Source: an uncultured Curvibacter sp.
GTDB taxonomy: Bacteria; Pseudomonadota; Gammaproteobacteria; Burkholderiales; Burkholderiaceae_C
Length of the DNA stretch: 35,236 nucleotides
Assembly: GCA_903902035.1 (NCBI GenBank)
Contig: CAIUTG010000070.1
Location: 1 to 35,236 of the forward strand
Direction: 5' to 3'
Below, in pieces: positions 15,387 to 23,038 of the stretch. The notes beneath the pieces were generated by a model. It made no database searches. It saw nothing but the letters and a program-made list of their open reading frames with translations, and was not told where the DNA came from. Numbering within the stretch: the stretch's first letter is position 1; each line of letters begins with the position of its first letter. Position numbers and translations under genes: made by a program.

Positions 15387-17459
15387 ATGGCCCCAGACGC
15401 CGCGATCCCGCCATCCCCCCCAAGCCGAAACCCCGCTGTGGAAGCGGCGTTCCAACAAGCCCTGGGCCTGCACAAAACCCATCAGGTCCAGGCCGCTTTG
15501 GCGGCTTATGCTCAAGTCTTGGCGCTGGAACCGCATCATTACCAAGCCCTTTTATTCGCAGGCAGCTTGTGCGTGGCACAGCAACAGTACCCCCAGGCAG
15601 CGCTCTACCTGGGGCGTGCCAGCGCCATCCGCAGCGATGACCCCGCGTTGTTCACCAATTTGGGGGTGGCCTTCCATGAGCTCAAGCTGTGGGAAGCGGC
15701 CTTGGCCAGCCACGACCACGCCCTCCAATTGCAGCCCCAAGTGGCCGAATGGCACAACAACCGTGGCAACACTTTGCAGGCAATGCGGCGCTGGGGTGAG
15801 GCCATGGCCAGTTATGAGCAGGCCCTGCAACTCAAGCCCCACTTTGCCAATGCCTTGAACAACCGAGGGGTGGTTTTGCGCGAATTGGGCCGCTGGGATG
15901 AGGCCTGTGAGAGTTACGCGCAAGCCCTGCGGGCCGACCCCGCACACGCTCAAGCCCATTACAACCTGGGCCAATTACTCAAAAGCCAAGGCCAGTGGGA
16001 TCTGGCGTTGACGCACCTTGCGCAAGCGTTGGCACTCAAGCCCGACTACCCGGATTTACCGGGACTGGTGCTGCACACACAAATGATGCTTTGCGATTGG
16101 ACCGAGTTTGAAGGGCGTCGACACGCCCTGGTGGAATCGGTCAAACAAAATGCCGCACGCCCTGCCCCCCAAAACCAGCCGGTGACGCCCCCCTTTCCCA
16201 TGTTGGCCTTGTGTGATGACCCCGCCTTGCACCGCCAAGCGGCCAGTGTCTGGGCCAATCACCAGTTCTTTGCGGCCCAGCTCCTCCCCAGAGCACCCAC
16301 CACGTCGCCGACAGCGCTCGGTCCCGAACGGCCCGCCCGGCTCAAGCTGGGCTATTTTTCAGCCGACTTTCATGAACACGCCACCCTGCATTTGATGGCC
16401 GAATTGTTTGAGTTGCACGACCGGTCGCGCTTTGAGGTGTCTGTTTTTTCTTATGGCCCCCGGATCGAAGACGCCGCCAGGCAACGTCTGCGCCGAAGTG
16501 TGGACCATTTTCTAGAGCTGGGCCCGGTGTCCGATGCCCAGGCGGCAGAACTGGCGCGGCACCGGGGCATTCACATCGCTTTGGACCTGAAAGGCTATAC
16601 CGAATCGGCACGCCTGGGCATCTTTGCGCACCGGGCTGCACCGGTTCAAATCGCTTATCTGGGCTACCCTGGCCCCCTTGGGACACCCTTCATGGACTTT
16701 GTGCTGGCTGACCCGGTGGTCATCCCACCACAAGAGCGTCAACACTACAGCGAACAAGTTTTGGATTTGCCTGGGGCTTACCAGGTGAATGACCGCCAGC
16801 GGCCCTTGCCCAATTTTGGCGATGCGCAACAGGTCCTGCACCAACGCCAACACTGCGGTCTGCCCCCATCGGGTTTTGTGTTTTGTTGCTTCAACCAAAG
16901 TTACAAGATCCTGCCTGAGGTTTTCGACACCTGGATGCGCTTGCTGCACCAGGTGCCTGGCAGCGTGCTGTGGCTGTTGGAAAGCCACCCCGTCGCCCAC
17001 CACAATTTGCGACAGCAAGCCAAAGCCCGGGGCCTGGCAGCCGAGCGGCTGGTGTTTGCCCCTCGCCTGTCAAAGACCGACCATTTGGCCCGCCATGTTT
17101 GCGCTGATTTATTTTTGGACACCTGGCCCTACAACGCCCACACCACCGCCAGCGACGCCCTGTGGGCTGGTTTGCCGCTCTTGACGCGGACCGGCCGCAG
17201 TTTTGCCAGCCGGGTGGGTGCCAGCCTGCTTCACGGCGTGGGGCTGCCGGAACTGATCACCGAGGACACACAAGCCTACGAAACCAAAGCCTTGCAATTG
17301 GCGCAAAACCCAGAACAGTTAAAAGGTTTGCGCGACAAGCTGGTGCAGGCACGCACGCACGCGCCCTTGTTTGACAGCCCGGGCTTTACCCAAGCTTTTG
17401 AAGCGGTTTTGGAGCGGGCTTGGGCTCAGGCCAGCAAATTCAAAACACCGCCCAACTGA
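15387..17459 (+). CDS. TPR-containing SPINDLY/OGT-like O-linked glycosyltransferase (GT41), copy 1
   Basis: 690 residues. About six N-terminal tetratricopeptide repeats (residues ~12-225, with NNRGNTLQAM, ALNNRGVVLREL, AHYNLGQLLKS) form the substrate-recognition superhelix. The C-terminal two-lobe GT41 domain begins near 315: GYFSADFHEHA (the OGT catalytic-lobe His region, ~321-331), FCCFNQSYKILPEVFDTW with the UDP-binding Lys near 505, then DLFLDTWPYNAHTTASDALWAG (~572) and GLPLLTRTGRSFASRVGASL. Expected to transfer a UDP-sugar, GlcNAc-like, to Ser/Thr of proteins in the cytoplasm. No strong Shine-Dalgarno. Its 3' end overlaps the convergent Ser-rich gene by 34 bases. Target proteins are unknown. 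Confidence 0.9.
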   Translation: MAPDAAIPPSPPSRNPAVEAAFQQALGLHKTHQVQAALAAYAQVLALEPHHYQALLFAGSLCVAQQQYPQAALYLGRASAIRSDDPALFTNLGVAFHELKLWEAALASHDHALQLQPQVAEWHNNRGNTLQAMRRWGEAMASYEQALQLKPHFANALNNRGVVLRELGRWDEACESYAQALRADPAHAQAHYNLGQLLKSQGQWDLALTHLAQALALKPDYPDLPGLVLHTQMMLCDWTEFEGRRHALVESVKQNAARPAPQNQPVTPPFPMLALCDDPALHRQAASVWANHQFFAAQLLPRAPTTSPTALGPERPARLKLGYFSADFHEHATLHLMAELFELHDRSRFEVSVFSYGPRIEDAARQRLRRSVDHFLELGPVSDAQAAELARHRGIHIALDLKGYTESARLGIFAHRAAPVQIAYLGYPGPLGTPFMDFVLADPVVIPPQERQHYSEQVLDLPGAYQVNDRQRPLPNFGDAQQVLHQRQHCGLPPSGFVFCCFNQSYKILPEVFDTWMRLLHQVPGSVLWLLESHPVAHHNLRQQAKARGLAAERLVFAPRLSKTDHLARHVCADLFLDTWPYNAHTTASDALWAGLPLLTRTGRSFASRVGASLLHGVGLPELITEDTQAYETKALQLAQNPEQLKGLRDKLVQARTHAPLFDSPGFTQAFEAVLERAWAQASKFKTPPN

Positions 17460-17824
17460 CTGTCGCTGTTGGTAGAGGTATCGCCCCCAAGGCTGCTCAA
17501 CAAAGGATCGAGGGCGGCGGCGCCGGTCGCACTGGAAATGGAACTGGAACTGCTGCTGGTGCTGCCGTTGCCTTCGATTTCGCTGATGATGGCTTGCCAA
17601 GTCGTTGCTGAGCTGGCGGTACCCGCCGTGCTGCTCAGGCCGCTGTTTGAAGTGCTCGGGTCGTCACTCAAGGCAGAAAACAAATCGCTGGCGCCAGAAC
17701 TGCTGCTGGCGCTGCCTGTCACCCCGGCAATGAAACTTTGTTGGCTGGCTTGCGCGGCATTTTCAATGGTCTGAATTTGTGCGGCCCAAGCACTGCCGGC
17801 AGAACTCACGCTCAAACTGCTCAT
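17426..17824 (-). CDS. Small Ser/Ala/Gly-rich protein between two OGT-like genes
   Basis: 132 residues, no recognised family. By hand count about 38 serines and 11 threonines, including SASSSSGASD and GSTSSSSSSISS runs. The N-terminus (SAWAAQIQTIENAAQASQQS) is a short amphipathic helix; the C-terminus ends GGVLNLLA. No signal peptide or membrane helix. Its ATG lies seven bases after the stop of the next small gene (TGAGCCGGTCATG), so the two are co-translated. It converges with OGT copy 1 and overlaps its end. High Ser/Thr content next to O-glycosyltransferases suggests a modified substrate; this is inference. The long sequence without stops opposite a coding end and the operon-like spacing support it being real. 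Confidence 0.62.
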   Translation of the reverse strand: MSSLSVSSAGSAWAAQIQTIENAAQASQQSFIAGVTGSASSSSGASDLFSALSDDPSTSNSGLSSTAGTASSATTWQAIISEIEGNGSTSSSSSSISSATGAAALDPLLSSLGGDTSTNSDSQLGGVLNLLA

Positions 17825-17831
17825 GACCGGC

Positions 17832-18068
17832 TCAGGCGAACAGATTCAACAAGGTGCCAACGCCAGACAGACCGCCAGTGCTCATGCCACCGACCAATCC
17901 GCCCACCGTCTTGGCCAGGCTGGAACTGGCTGGGCTGGCGGCTTCAGGCTGGGTGCCCGGCAGGGTAAAAGTGGCGCTGCTGGGCGCGGACTTGGCCTTG
18001 CTGCTGGCTTGGGTTTGGTTCAGCATGCTCCATGCATTCATGCCTGAATTGATGCCATTGATGCTCAT
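17832..18068 (-). CDS. Small Ser/Gly/Ala-rich protein, paralogue-like partner of the preceding gene
   Basis: 78 residues from the ATG with AAGGAT about six bases upstream; the ORF-track start 21 codons further is a GTG-type extension without support. N-terminus MSINGINSGMNAWSMLNQTQ, then a Ser/Ala/Pro-rich middle (KAKSAPSSATF, ASPASSSLAKTVGG) and a Gly-rich hydrophobic end GGLSGVGTLLNLFA. The ending GxLLNLFA resembles GGVLNLLA of the downstream neighbour, and both have an A-W pair near the N-terminus, so the two may be distant paralogues. The N-terminal Asn/Met/Ser pattern faintly recalls small flagellar or secreted rod-type proteins, but I cannot assign a family. Divergent from OGT copy 2. 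Confidence 0.62.
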   Translation of the reverse strand: MSINGINSGMNAWSMLNQTQASSKAKSAPSSATFTLPGTQPEAASPASSSLAKTVGGLVGGMSTGGLSGVGTLLNLFA

Positions 18069-18161
18069 AAAAAATCCTTTTGGAGGGGGCCCCTCACAGG
18101 AAGTGATTGGCCGGTGTTCATGACAAAGCACTTTTCAGGCCAGGGAATAAGCGGCAAGAGT

Positions 18162-18191
18162 TTGCCGAACCCATGGCAAGGCCCCTAGAAT
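18162..18191 (+). promoter_or_regulatory. Putative promoter of OGT copy 2
   Basis: TTGCCG and TAGAAT with an 18-base spacer, about 25 bases before the TTG start of the second transferase. Four of six and five of six consensus matches. Plausible but unproven. Confidence 0.35.
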
Positions 18192-18216
18192 TCGGCCAAA
18201 TCATGAATCGCCCCGC

Positions 18217-20772
18217 TTGACCACCGACCCAACGCCCCCACCCGACCTGCTGTTGCCACAGGCTTTGGCCTTGCACCAACAAGGTCAATTGGCCGCAGCG
18301 GCAAACATTTACCAAGCCATCCTGGCCACAGAACCCCTGCACTACAACGCCCTGCAACTGCTGGGCACGGTCTGCGCCCAAACCGGGCAATTCGGTCCTG
18401 CGGTGACTCTGTTTGAGAAAGCCCTGACCCTGGACGCCCAAAACCCCACGGTCTGGAACAACCTGGGCAATGCCTTGACTGCGCTGGGCCAAGCGGCGGC
18501 GGCTTTGCCACGTTATGACCGGGCGATTGCCTTGGCACCCGAGGTGCCTGATTTTTATTTCAACCGGGGCAATGCCCACAAAGCCTTGAGCCAATGGGAA
18601 GCGGCTTTGCAGGACTATGCGGCGGCCATTGCGCGTCAGCCTGGCTATGCCCAGGCCCTCAACAACCAAGGCATTGTGTTGAAACAACTCCAGCGCCTGC
18701 CCGAGGCCCAGCGCAGCTATGAGGCCGCATTGGCACTGCAGCCCCATTGGGCCGATGCCCACAACAACCTGGGCAATGTGTTGAAAGACATGGGGCATGC
18801 GCAAGCCGCCCTCGCGCATTACGATCAGGCCCTGGCCCTGCAACCCGAATATGCAAACGCCCACTACAACCGGGCCTTGGTCCTGAGTGAGTTGGGTCGG
18901 TTCAAAGAAGCCCAGCACGCTTACCAGCAAGCCCTGCGCTGGGCCCCCCAGCACGCTGAGAGCCATTACAACTTGGGCAAGCTGCATCAGGACGACAAAG
19001 ACCTGGAAGCCGCCCTGGCTTGCTATGACCAAGCGCTGGCTTGTCAGCCGCATTTCAGCCAGGCGCACAACAACCGGGGCAATGTGCTGCAACTGCTAAA
19101 TCAGTGGCCCGCAGCCTTGGCGGCTTATCAGCAAGCCATTGCGTTGGAGCCCACTTGGCCACAAGCGCACTACAACGCGGGCGTGGTCTACCAAGCCATG
19201 CAGCAATGGCCGCAAGCCATCGCCTGTTTTGAGCAAGCCTTGGCCCTCCACGCCAATTACCCCGAGGCCTATTACAACCTGGGGGTCGTGCGCCAAGAGC
19301 AAAAACAATTGCCCCAAGCCCTGGCCTTGTACGAACACGCCCTCGCCTTGCGCCCCGATTACGACTACCTCAGCGGCATCCGTTTGTATGCACAATTGAA
19401 TGTGGCGGATTGGACCGATTTCGCGAGCCGTTCCCAAGCCTTGGACCAGGCGGTCCAAAGGGGCCACAAAGCCTCGCCGCCGTTTTCTTACCTGCCTTTG
19501 AGCGACTCGCCCGAGCTGCAAAAACGCTGTGCGCAAACCTGGGTGGCCGACAAATACCCCAGCGACCCTGCGCTGGGGGCGCTCTCCCACGGGAGCCATG
19601 AAACCCCGTCACGGCGAATCAAGGTGGGGTATTTTTCACCGGACTTTCGCGAGCATGCCGTGTCTTTTCTGACCGCTGAATGGTTTGAGCTACACGACCC
19701 TGTGGGTTTTGAGACATTTGCCTTTTCTTTGTCACCCCCCCGCCTGGACAGCAGCGGCGCTGGCCTTGACCCGATGCGGGCTCGGCTGCAACAGGCCTTT
19801 GATCATTTTTTGGAAGTTGACCACTTGAGCGACCTCGACATCGCCCGCCAAGCACGCGCCTTGGGCTTGGATGTGGCGGTCGATTTGTGCGGCTTCACCG
19901 GTCAGCACCGCATGGGGGTTTTTGCCGCGCGCGCTGCGCCGCTCCAGATCAGCTACCTGGGTTATCTGGGCACTTCGGGCGCCCCTTACATGGATTACCT
20001 GGTTGCCGACGAGGTTTTGGTGCCCGCCCATGAGGCGGCGCATTACAGCGAAAAAATTCTCTACCTGCCTTGCTACCAGGTGAACGACCGCCAGCGCCCC
20101 CAGGTGATGGCCAAACTCGACACCGACCCGGTTGCCAGGGTCGACCTGCGCCGCGCCCAAGGCTTGCCCGAAAAGGGCTTTGTGTACGTTTGTTTTAACA
20201 ACCCCTACAAAATCAACCCCGCAGTGTTTGACGACTGGATGGCCATTTTGCAGGCCGTTCCCGACAGCGTGTTGTGGTTGTTGACAGAGCACCCTGACTA
20301 CGAATCGCAATTGAGAAGCCAAGCCGAACTGCGTGGGGTGGCGGCACAACGCCTGGTGTTTGCGCCCCGGGCCGAGCGCCAGCCCTACCTCGACCGCTAC
20401 GCCCTGGCCGATTTGTTTTTGGACACCCGCCCCTACAACGCCGGCACCACGGCCAGCGATGCGCTGTGGGCGGGCCTGCCCGTGTTGACCTGCCCAGGCC
20501 GCAGTTTCAGCAGCCGCATGGCGGCGAGTTTGTTGACCGGTTTGAACTGCCCCGAGCTGATCGCCAGCGACCGTTTGACCTATGTGCAAAAAGCCATTGA
20601 ATGGGGCCGAACGGGCACCCAACAATTGAAGGCCGCGTTGGCCGAGCGCCGTTGGCAAGCTCCCCTGTTCGACACCCCCCGGTTTGCCCGCGCTTGGGAA
20701 GCCGCCTTGATTCAACTCCTTTCCTCACAAAAACACCCCACCGACCAGGACACCTCATGCGCACCTCTCTGA
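18217..20772 (+). CDS. TPR-containing SPINDLY/OGT-like O-linked glycosyltransferase (GT41), copy 2
   Basis: 851 residues. About eleven consecutive TPRs (residues ~10-390; recurring AHNNLGNVLKD, AHYNRALVLSE, AYYNLGVVRQE) against about six in copy 1. The GT41 catalytic part has GYFSPDFREH (~470), CFNNPYKINPAVFDDW (~665, UDP-binding Lys) and DLFLDTRPYNAGTTASDALWAGLP (~731). The start is a TTG; no in-frame ATG exists upstream nearby. An ATG five codons long (ATGAATCGCCCCGCTTGA) ends in a TGA overlapping this TTG, so coupled reinitiation is plausible. It overlaps the peroxidase gene by 16 bases. Copy 2 probably diverged from copy 1 by duplication, with extra TPRs altering target choice. Confidence 0.9.
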   Translation: MTTDPTPPPDLLLPQALALHQQGQLAAAANIYQAILATEPLHYNALQLLGTVCAQTGQFGPAVTLFEKALTLDAQNPTVWNNLGNALTALGQAAAALPRYDRAIALAPEVPDFYFNRGNAHKALSQWEAALQDYAAAIARQPGYAQALNNQGIVLKQLQRLPEAQRSYEAALALQPHWADAHNNLGNVLKDMGHAQAALAHYDQALALQPEYANAHYNRALVLSELGRFKEAQHAYQQALRWAPQHAESHYNLGKLHQDDKDLEAALACYDQALACQPHFSQAHNNRGNVLQLLNQWPAALAAYQQAIALEPTWPQAHYNAGVVYQAMQQWPQAIACFEQALALHANYPEAYYNLGVVRQEQKQLPQALALYEHALALRPDYDYLSGIRLYAQLNVADWTDFASRSQALDQAVQRGHKASPPFSYLPLSDSPELQKRCAQTWVADKYPSDPALGALSHGSHETPSRRIKVGYFSPDFREHAVSFLTAEWFELHDPVGFETFAFSLSPPRLDSSGAGLDPMRARLQQAFDHFLEVDHLSDLDIARQARALGLDVAVDLCGFTGQHRMGVFAARAAPLQISYLGYLGTSGAPYMDYLVADEVLVPAHEAAHYSEKILYLPCYQVNDRQRPQVMAKLDTDPVARVDLRRAQGLPEKGFVYVCFNNPYKINPAVFDDWMAILQAVPDSVLWLLTEHPDYESQLRSQAELRGVAAQRLVFAPRAERQPYLDRYALADLFLDTRPYNAGTTASDALWAGLPVLTCPGRSFSSRMAASLLTGLNCPELIASDRLTYVQKAIEWGRTGTQQLKAALAERRWQAPLFDTPRFARAWEAALIQLLSSQKHPTDQDTSCAPL

Positions 20773-21767
20773 CCTCAATCGCCTGCCTTGGCGGCTTGTT
20801 GGGCCACGCCGTCATGGCGCAAACCCCCACTGATTCACCCAGTCCAGCCCAAGTGGTTGAAACAATGGAGCAACTCAACGGCATCACCCCTGGGGCCCGA
20901 CGCAACCATGTGGTGGGCGTGTGCGCCAGTGGCTACTTTGTGGGCAACCCCAAAGTCCAAGCCTATTCTCGTTCACCGCTTTTCAGCGGCGAGCGCATCC
21001 CGGTTGTGGCGCGTTTTTCGCTGGCGGGCGGCAACCCCAAAGCCCCCGACACGGCCCGCAGTCCACGCGGTCTGGCGCTGGCGCTTCGCGTCTCCGAAAA
21101 TCAGGTGCAACACTTCACCTTGCTGAATGTGCCCGTTTTTGGCGCAGCCCAACCCCAAACCTTTTATGAGGCGCTGCTGGCGGCCAAGCCCGACCCAGCA
21201 ACCGGCAAGCCCCACCCTGAAGCGCAAAAAACTTTTTTAGCGACCCACCCCGACGCCCAGCCCTTGGCACAGTTCATGGCCAGCCACAACCCACCGGCCA
21301 GCTACGCACAAAGTGATTTTTACGGCATTCACACCTTCAAACTCATCAATGCCCAGGACGAGGCTCAACTGGTGCGCTGGCGCTTTGAGCCCAGCCTGGG
21401 GGTGTTGCGCTTGAGCGATGAAGAAATGAAAACCCGGCCCAGCCGTTTCTTGGAGCAAGACCTGCAAGCGCGTTTGAGCCAAGGCCCCTTGCATTGGCAA
21501 ATGGTGCTGACCTTGGGCCAAGCCGACGATGAACAGCACAACCCCACGGTGCGTTGGCCACAGAACCGCCCGGAAATTCAGGCCGGTGAATTGACCCTGA
21601 CGGCCAGCAGCCCCGAGGTTTCTGCCGAAGGAAAAGGCCCCTGCACCCAGATCAATTTTGACCCCTTGGTCATGAGCGATGGCGTGGCCCCGACCGACGA
21701 CCCGATTTTGTTGTTCCGCTCCCCGGCTTATGCCAACTCTTACGTCAAGCGGCTGACGGGTCAGTAA
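20757..21767 (+). CDS. Exported catalase-family (SrpA-like) heme peroxidase
   Basis: 336 residues from the ATG with AGGA seven bases upstream, overlapping the transferase stop; the ORF-track start is 52 codons inside that gene. Signal peptide MRTSLTSIACLGGLLGHAVMAQT predicts periplasmic location. Catalase-like features: the distal-His region ARRNHVVGVCASGYF, RFSLAGGNPKAPD, FYGIHTFKLIN, and the proximal heme ligand region LLFRSPAYANSYVKR with the Arg-x3-Tyr pattern. It is much shorter than a classical catalase (about 480-700 residues) and fits the catalase-related peroxidase group that oxidises organic substrates with peroxide. Physiological role unknown; coupling to an O-glycosyltransferase is unusual. 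Confidence 0.87.
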   Translation: MRTSLTSIACLGGLLGHAVMAQTPTDSPSPAQVVETMEQLNGITPGARRNHVVGVCASGYFVGNPKVQAYSRSPLFSGERIPVVARFSLAGGNPKAPDTARSPRGLALALRVSENQVQHFTLLNVPVFGAAQPQTFYEALLAAKPDPATGKPHPEAQKTFLATHPDAQPLAQFMASHNPPASYAQSDFYGIHTFKLINAQDEAQLVRWRFEPSLGVLRLSDEEMKTRPSRFLEQDLQARLSQGPLHWQMVLTLGQADDEQHNPTVRWPQNRPEIQAGELTLTASSPEVSAEGKGPCTQINFDPLVMSDGVAPTDDPILLFRSPAYANSYVKRLTGQ

Positions 21768-21777
21768 GCCGAAGGCC

Positions 21778-22269
21778 TCATCGGTTCAGCCCTTCCAGGG
21801 CCAACAATGCGGCCTTGTTTTGCAAACCCCCGGCATAGCCCGTCAATTGGCCATTGGCGCCAATGACCCGATGACAAGGCACGATGATGGCCAACGGGTT
21901 GCGCCCATTGGCGGCCCCCACGGCACGCACCGCGCTGGCTTGTCCCATGGCCGCGGCCTGTTGTCCATAAGTCCAGGTGCGGCCCCAGGGAATTTGACAC
22001 AGCGCCGCCCAAGCGGCCTTTTGAAAAGGCGTTCCATGCCAACTCAAAGGCAGGTCAAACACCCGCCTTTGGCCCGCAAAGTATTCATGCAATTCTTCTT
22101 GGGCCTGTTGCAGCACCGGCACTTGGGAGCGCGAAGACGGAGCCGGTCCAGACCAGAACTGGACATCGGTCAGCCCCGCTTCATCGGCCCCCAAAAGCAA
22201 CAAACCGAGTGGAGATTTCCAAGTGACAAACGCGCGGGTTGCTCGTTGCGTCTGGGAAGACTTGGACAT
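21778..22269 (-). CDS. ogt: Methylated-DNA--[protein]-cysteine S-methyltransferase
   Basis: 163 residues, normal Ogt length. The active-site motif IIVPCHRVIGANGQLTGYAGG contains the acceptor Cys in PCHRVIG; WTYGQQAAAMGQASAVRAVGAANGRNPLAI is the DNA-binding helix-turn-helix with the Arg finger. It repairs O6-alkylguanine and O4-alkylthymine by transferring the alkyl group to itself (suicidal). Its ATG lies 11 bases after the response-regulator stop, with AGGGG eight bases before the ATG, so it is the last gene of the LemA-like/rsmB/NtrY-like operon. Not to be confused with the eukaryotic O-GlcNAc transferase OGT discussed nearby. Confidence 0.94.
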   Translation of the reverse strand: MSKSSQTQRATRAFVTWKSPLGLLLLGADEAGLTDVQFWSGPAPSSRSQVPVLQQAQEELHEYFAGQRRVFDLPLSWHGTPFQKAAWAALCQIPWGRTWTYGQQAAAMGQASAVRAVGAANGRNPLAIIVPCHRVIGANGQLTGYAGGLQNKAALLALEGLNR

Positions 22270-22280
22270 GGCCCGCGCCC

Positions 22281-23012
22281 CTAAGCTTTTTTAGTCCGCC
22301 CCAGGTCCACCCCGAGTTGCCGCAATTTGCGGTACAGGTGGGTGCGCTCCAAGCCCGTCTTGTCGGCCACCCGGGTCATGGAGCCGTGCTCTTGCTCCAG
22401 GTGGTACTCAAAATAGGCCTTCTCGAAACTGTCACGCGCCTCGCGCAAAGGCAATTCAAAATGAACCCAGTTGGGGACCACGGGGGCCGGCGCGACCGGT
22501 GCCACCACCGGCTCGGGCGCGCCCATGGGTGTCGGGGCCGTGCCCTCCCAGGCGGGTGCAACAGCGGCCAGGGCCGGTGCGGGCGGGGCCGGCGAAGCAA
22601 AGAGGGAGGCCGCAGAACTTGCCGCCACAGACACCGCTTTGCGCATCAGGCCCCTGGCCAAAGCCTGCTCGACGGCCTTCAACAACTTTTGCAGCGTGAT
22701 GGGTTTTTCAAGAAATGAAAAGGCACCGATGCGGGTGGCCTCCACCGCCGTTTCAATCGTGGCATGCCCGCTCATCATGATCACCGGCATGGTCAGGGTG
22801 GCGCTGGCCGCCCACTCTTTGAGCAAACTGACACCATCGGTGTCGGGCATCCAGATGTCCAACAACACCAAATCGAACTCTGCTTTTTGGCGTGCCTCAC
22901 GGGCCTGCGCCGCGTTCTCCGCCAACTCCACTTGATGACCTTCGTCATTCAAAATTTCGGAGAGCAGGTCGCGAATGCCCAGCTCATCGTCCACCACCAA
23001 GATATTGGCCAT
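22281..23012 (-). CDS. Response regulator with C-terminal Fis-type HTH (NtrX-like, no AAA+ domain)
   Basis: 243 residues. REC domain residues 1-120: Asp8/Asp9 (ILVVDDELG), phospho-acceptor Asp52 (DLVLLDIWMPDTDG), Ser81 (VIMMSGH), Lys103 (FLEKPI). A Pro/Ala/Val-rich linker (about 125-180: SPAPPAPALAAVAPAW, APVAPAPVVP) replaces the sigma54 ATPase module of true NtrX. The C-terminal Fis-like HTH is SMTRVADKTGLERTHLYRKLRQLGVDLG. It is thus a direct DNA binder rather than a sigma54 activator, like ActR/RegA in layout. The adjacent kinase is its cognate sensor (26-base gap). Regulon unknown; nitrogen or redox control is possible. Confidence 0.9.
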   Translation of the reverse strand: MANILVVDDELGIRDLLSEILNDEGHQVELAENAAQAREARQKAEFDLVLLDIWMPDTDGVSLLKEWAASATLTMPVIMMSGHATIETAVEATRIGAFSFLEKPITLQKLLKAVEQALARGLMRKAVSVAASSAASLFASPAPPAPALAAVAPAWEGTAPTPMGAPEPVVAPVAPAPVVPNWVHFELPLREARDSFEKAYFEYHLEQEHGSMTRVADKTGLERTHLYRKLRQLGVDLGRTKKA

Positions 23013-23038
23013 TGTTGCGTTTTCTCTTTGACTGAAAT

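Noticed and set aside
18083-18096. GAGGGGGCCCCTC near-palindrome in the small-gene leader
   Set aside because: Short GC dyad with no room for a loop; might affect translation but nothing distinguishes it from chance.
18118-19092. 324-residue repetitive minus-strand ORF
   Set aside because: Repetition comes from the antisense of the TPR units of OGT copy 2, not from a separate repeat protein.
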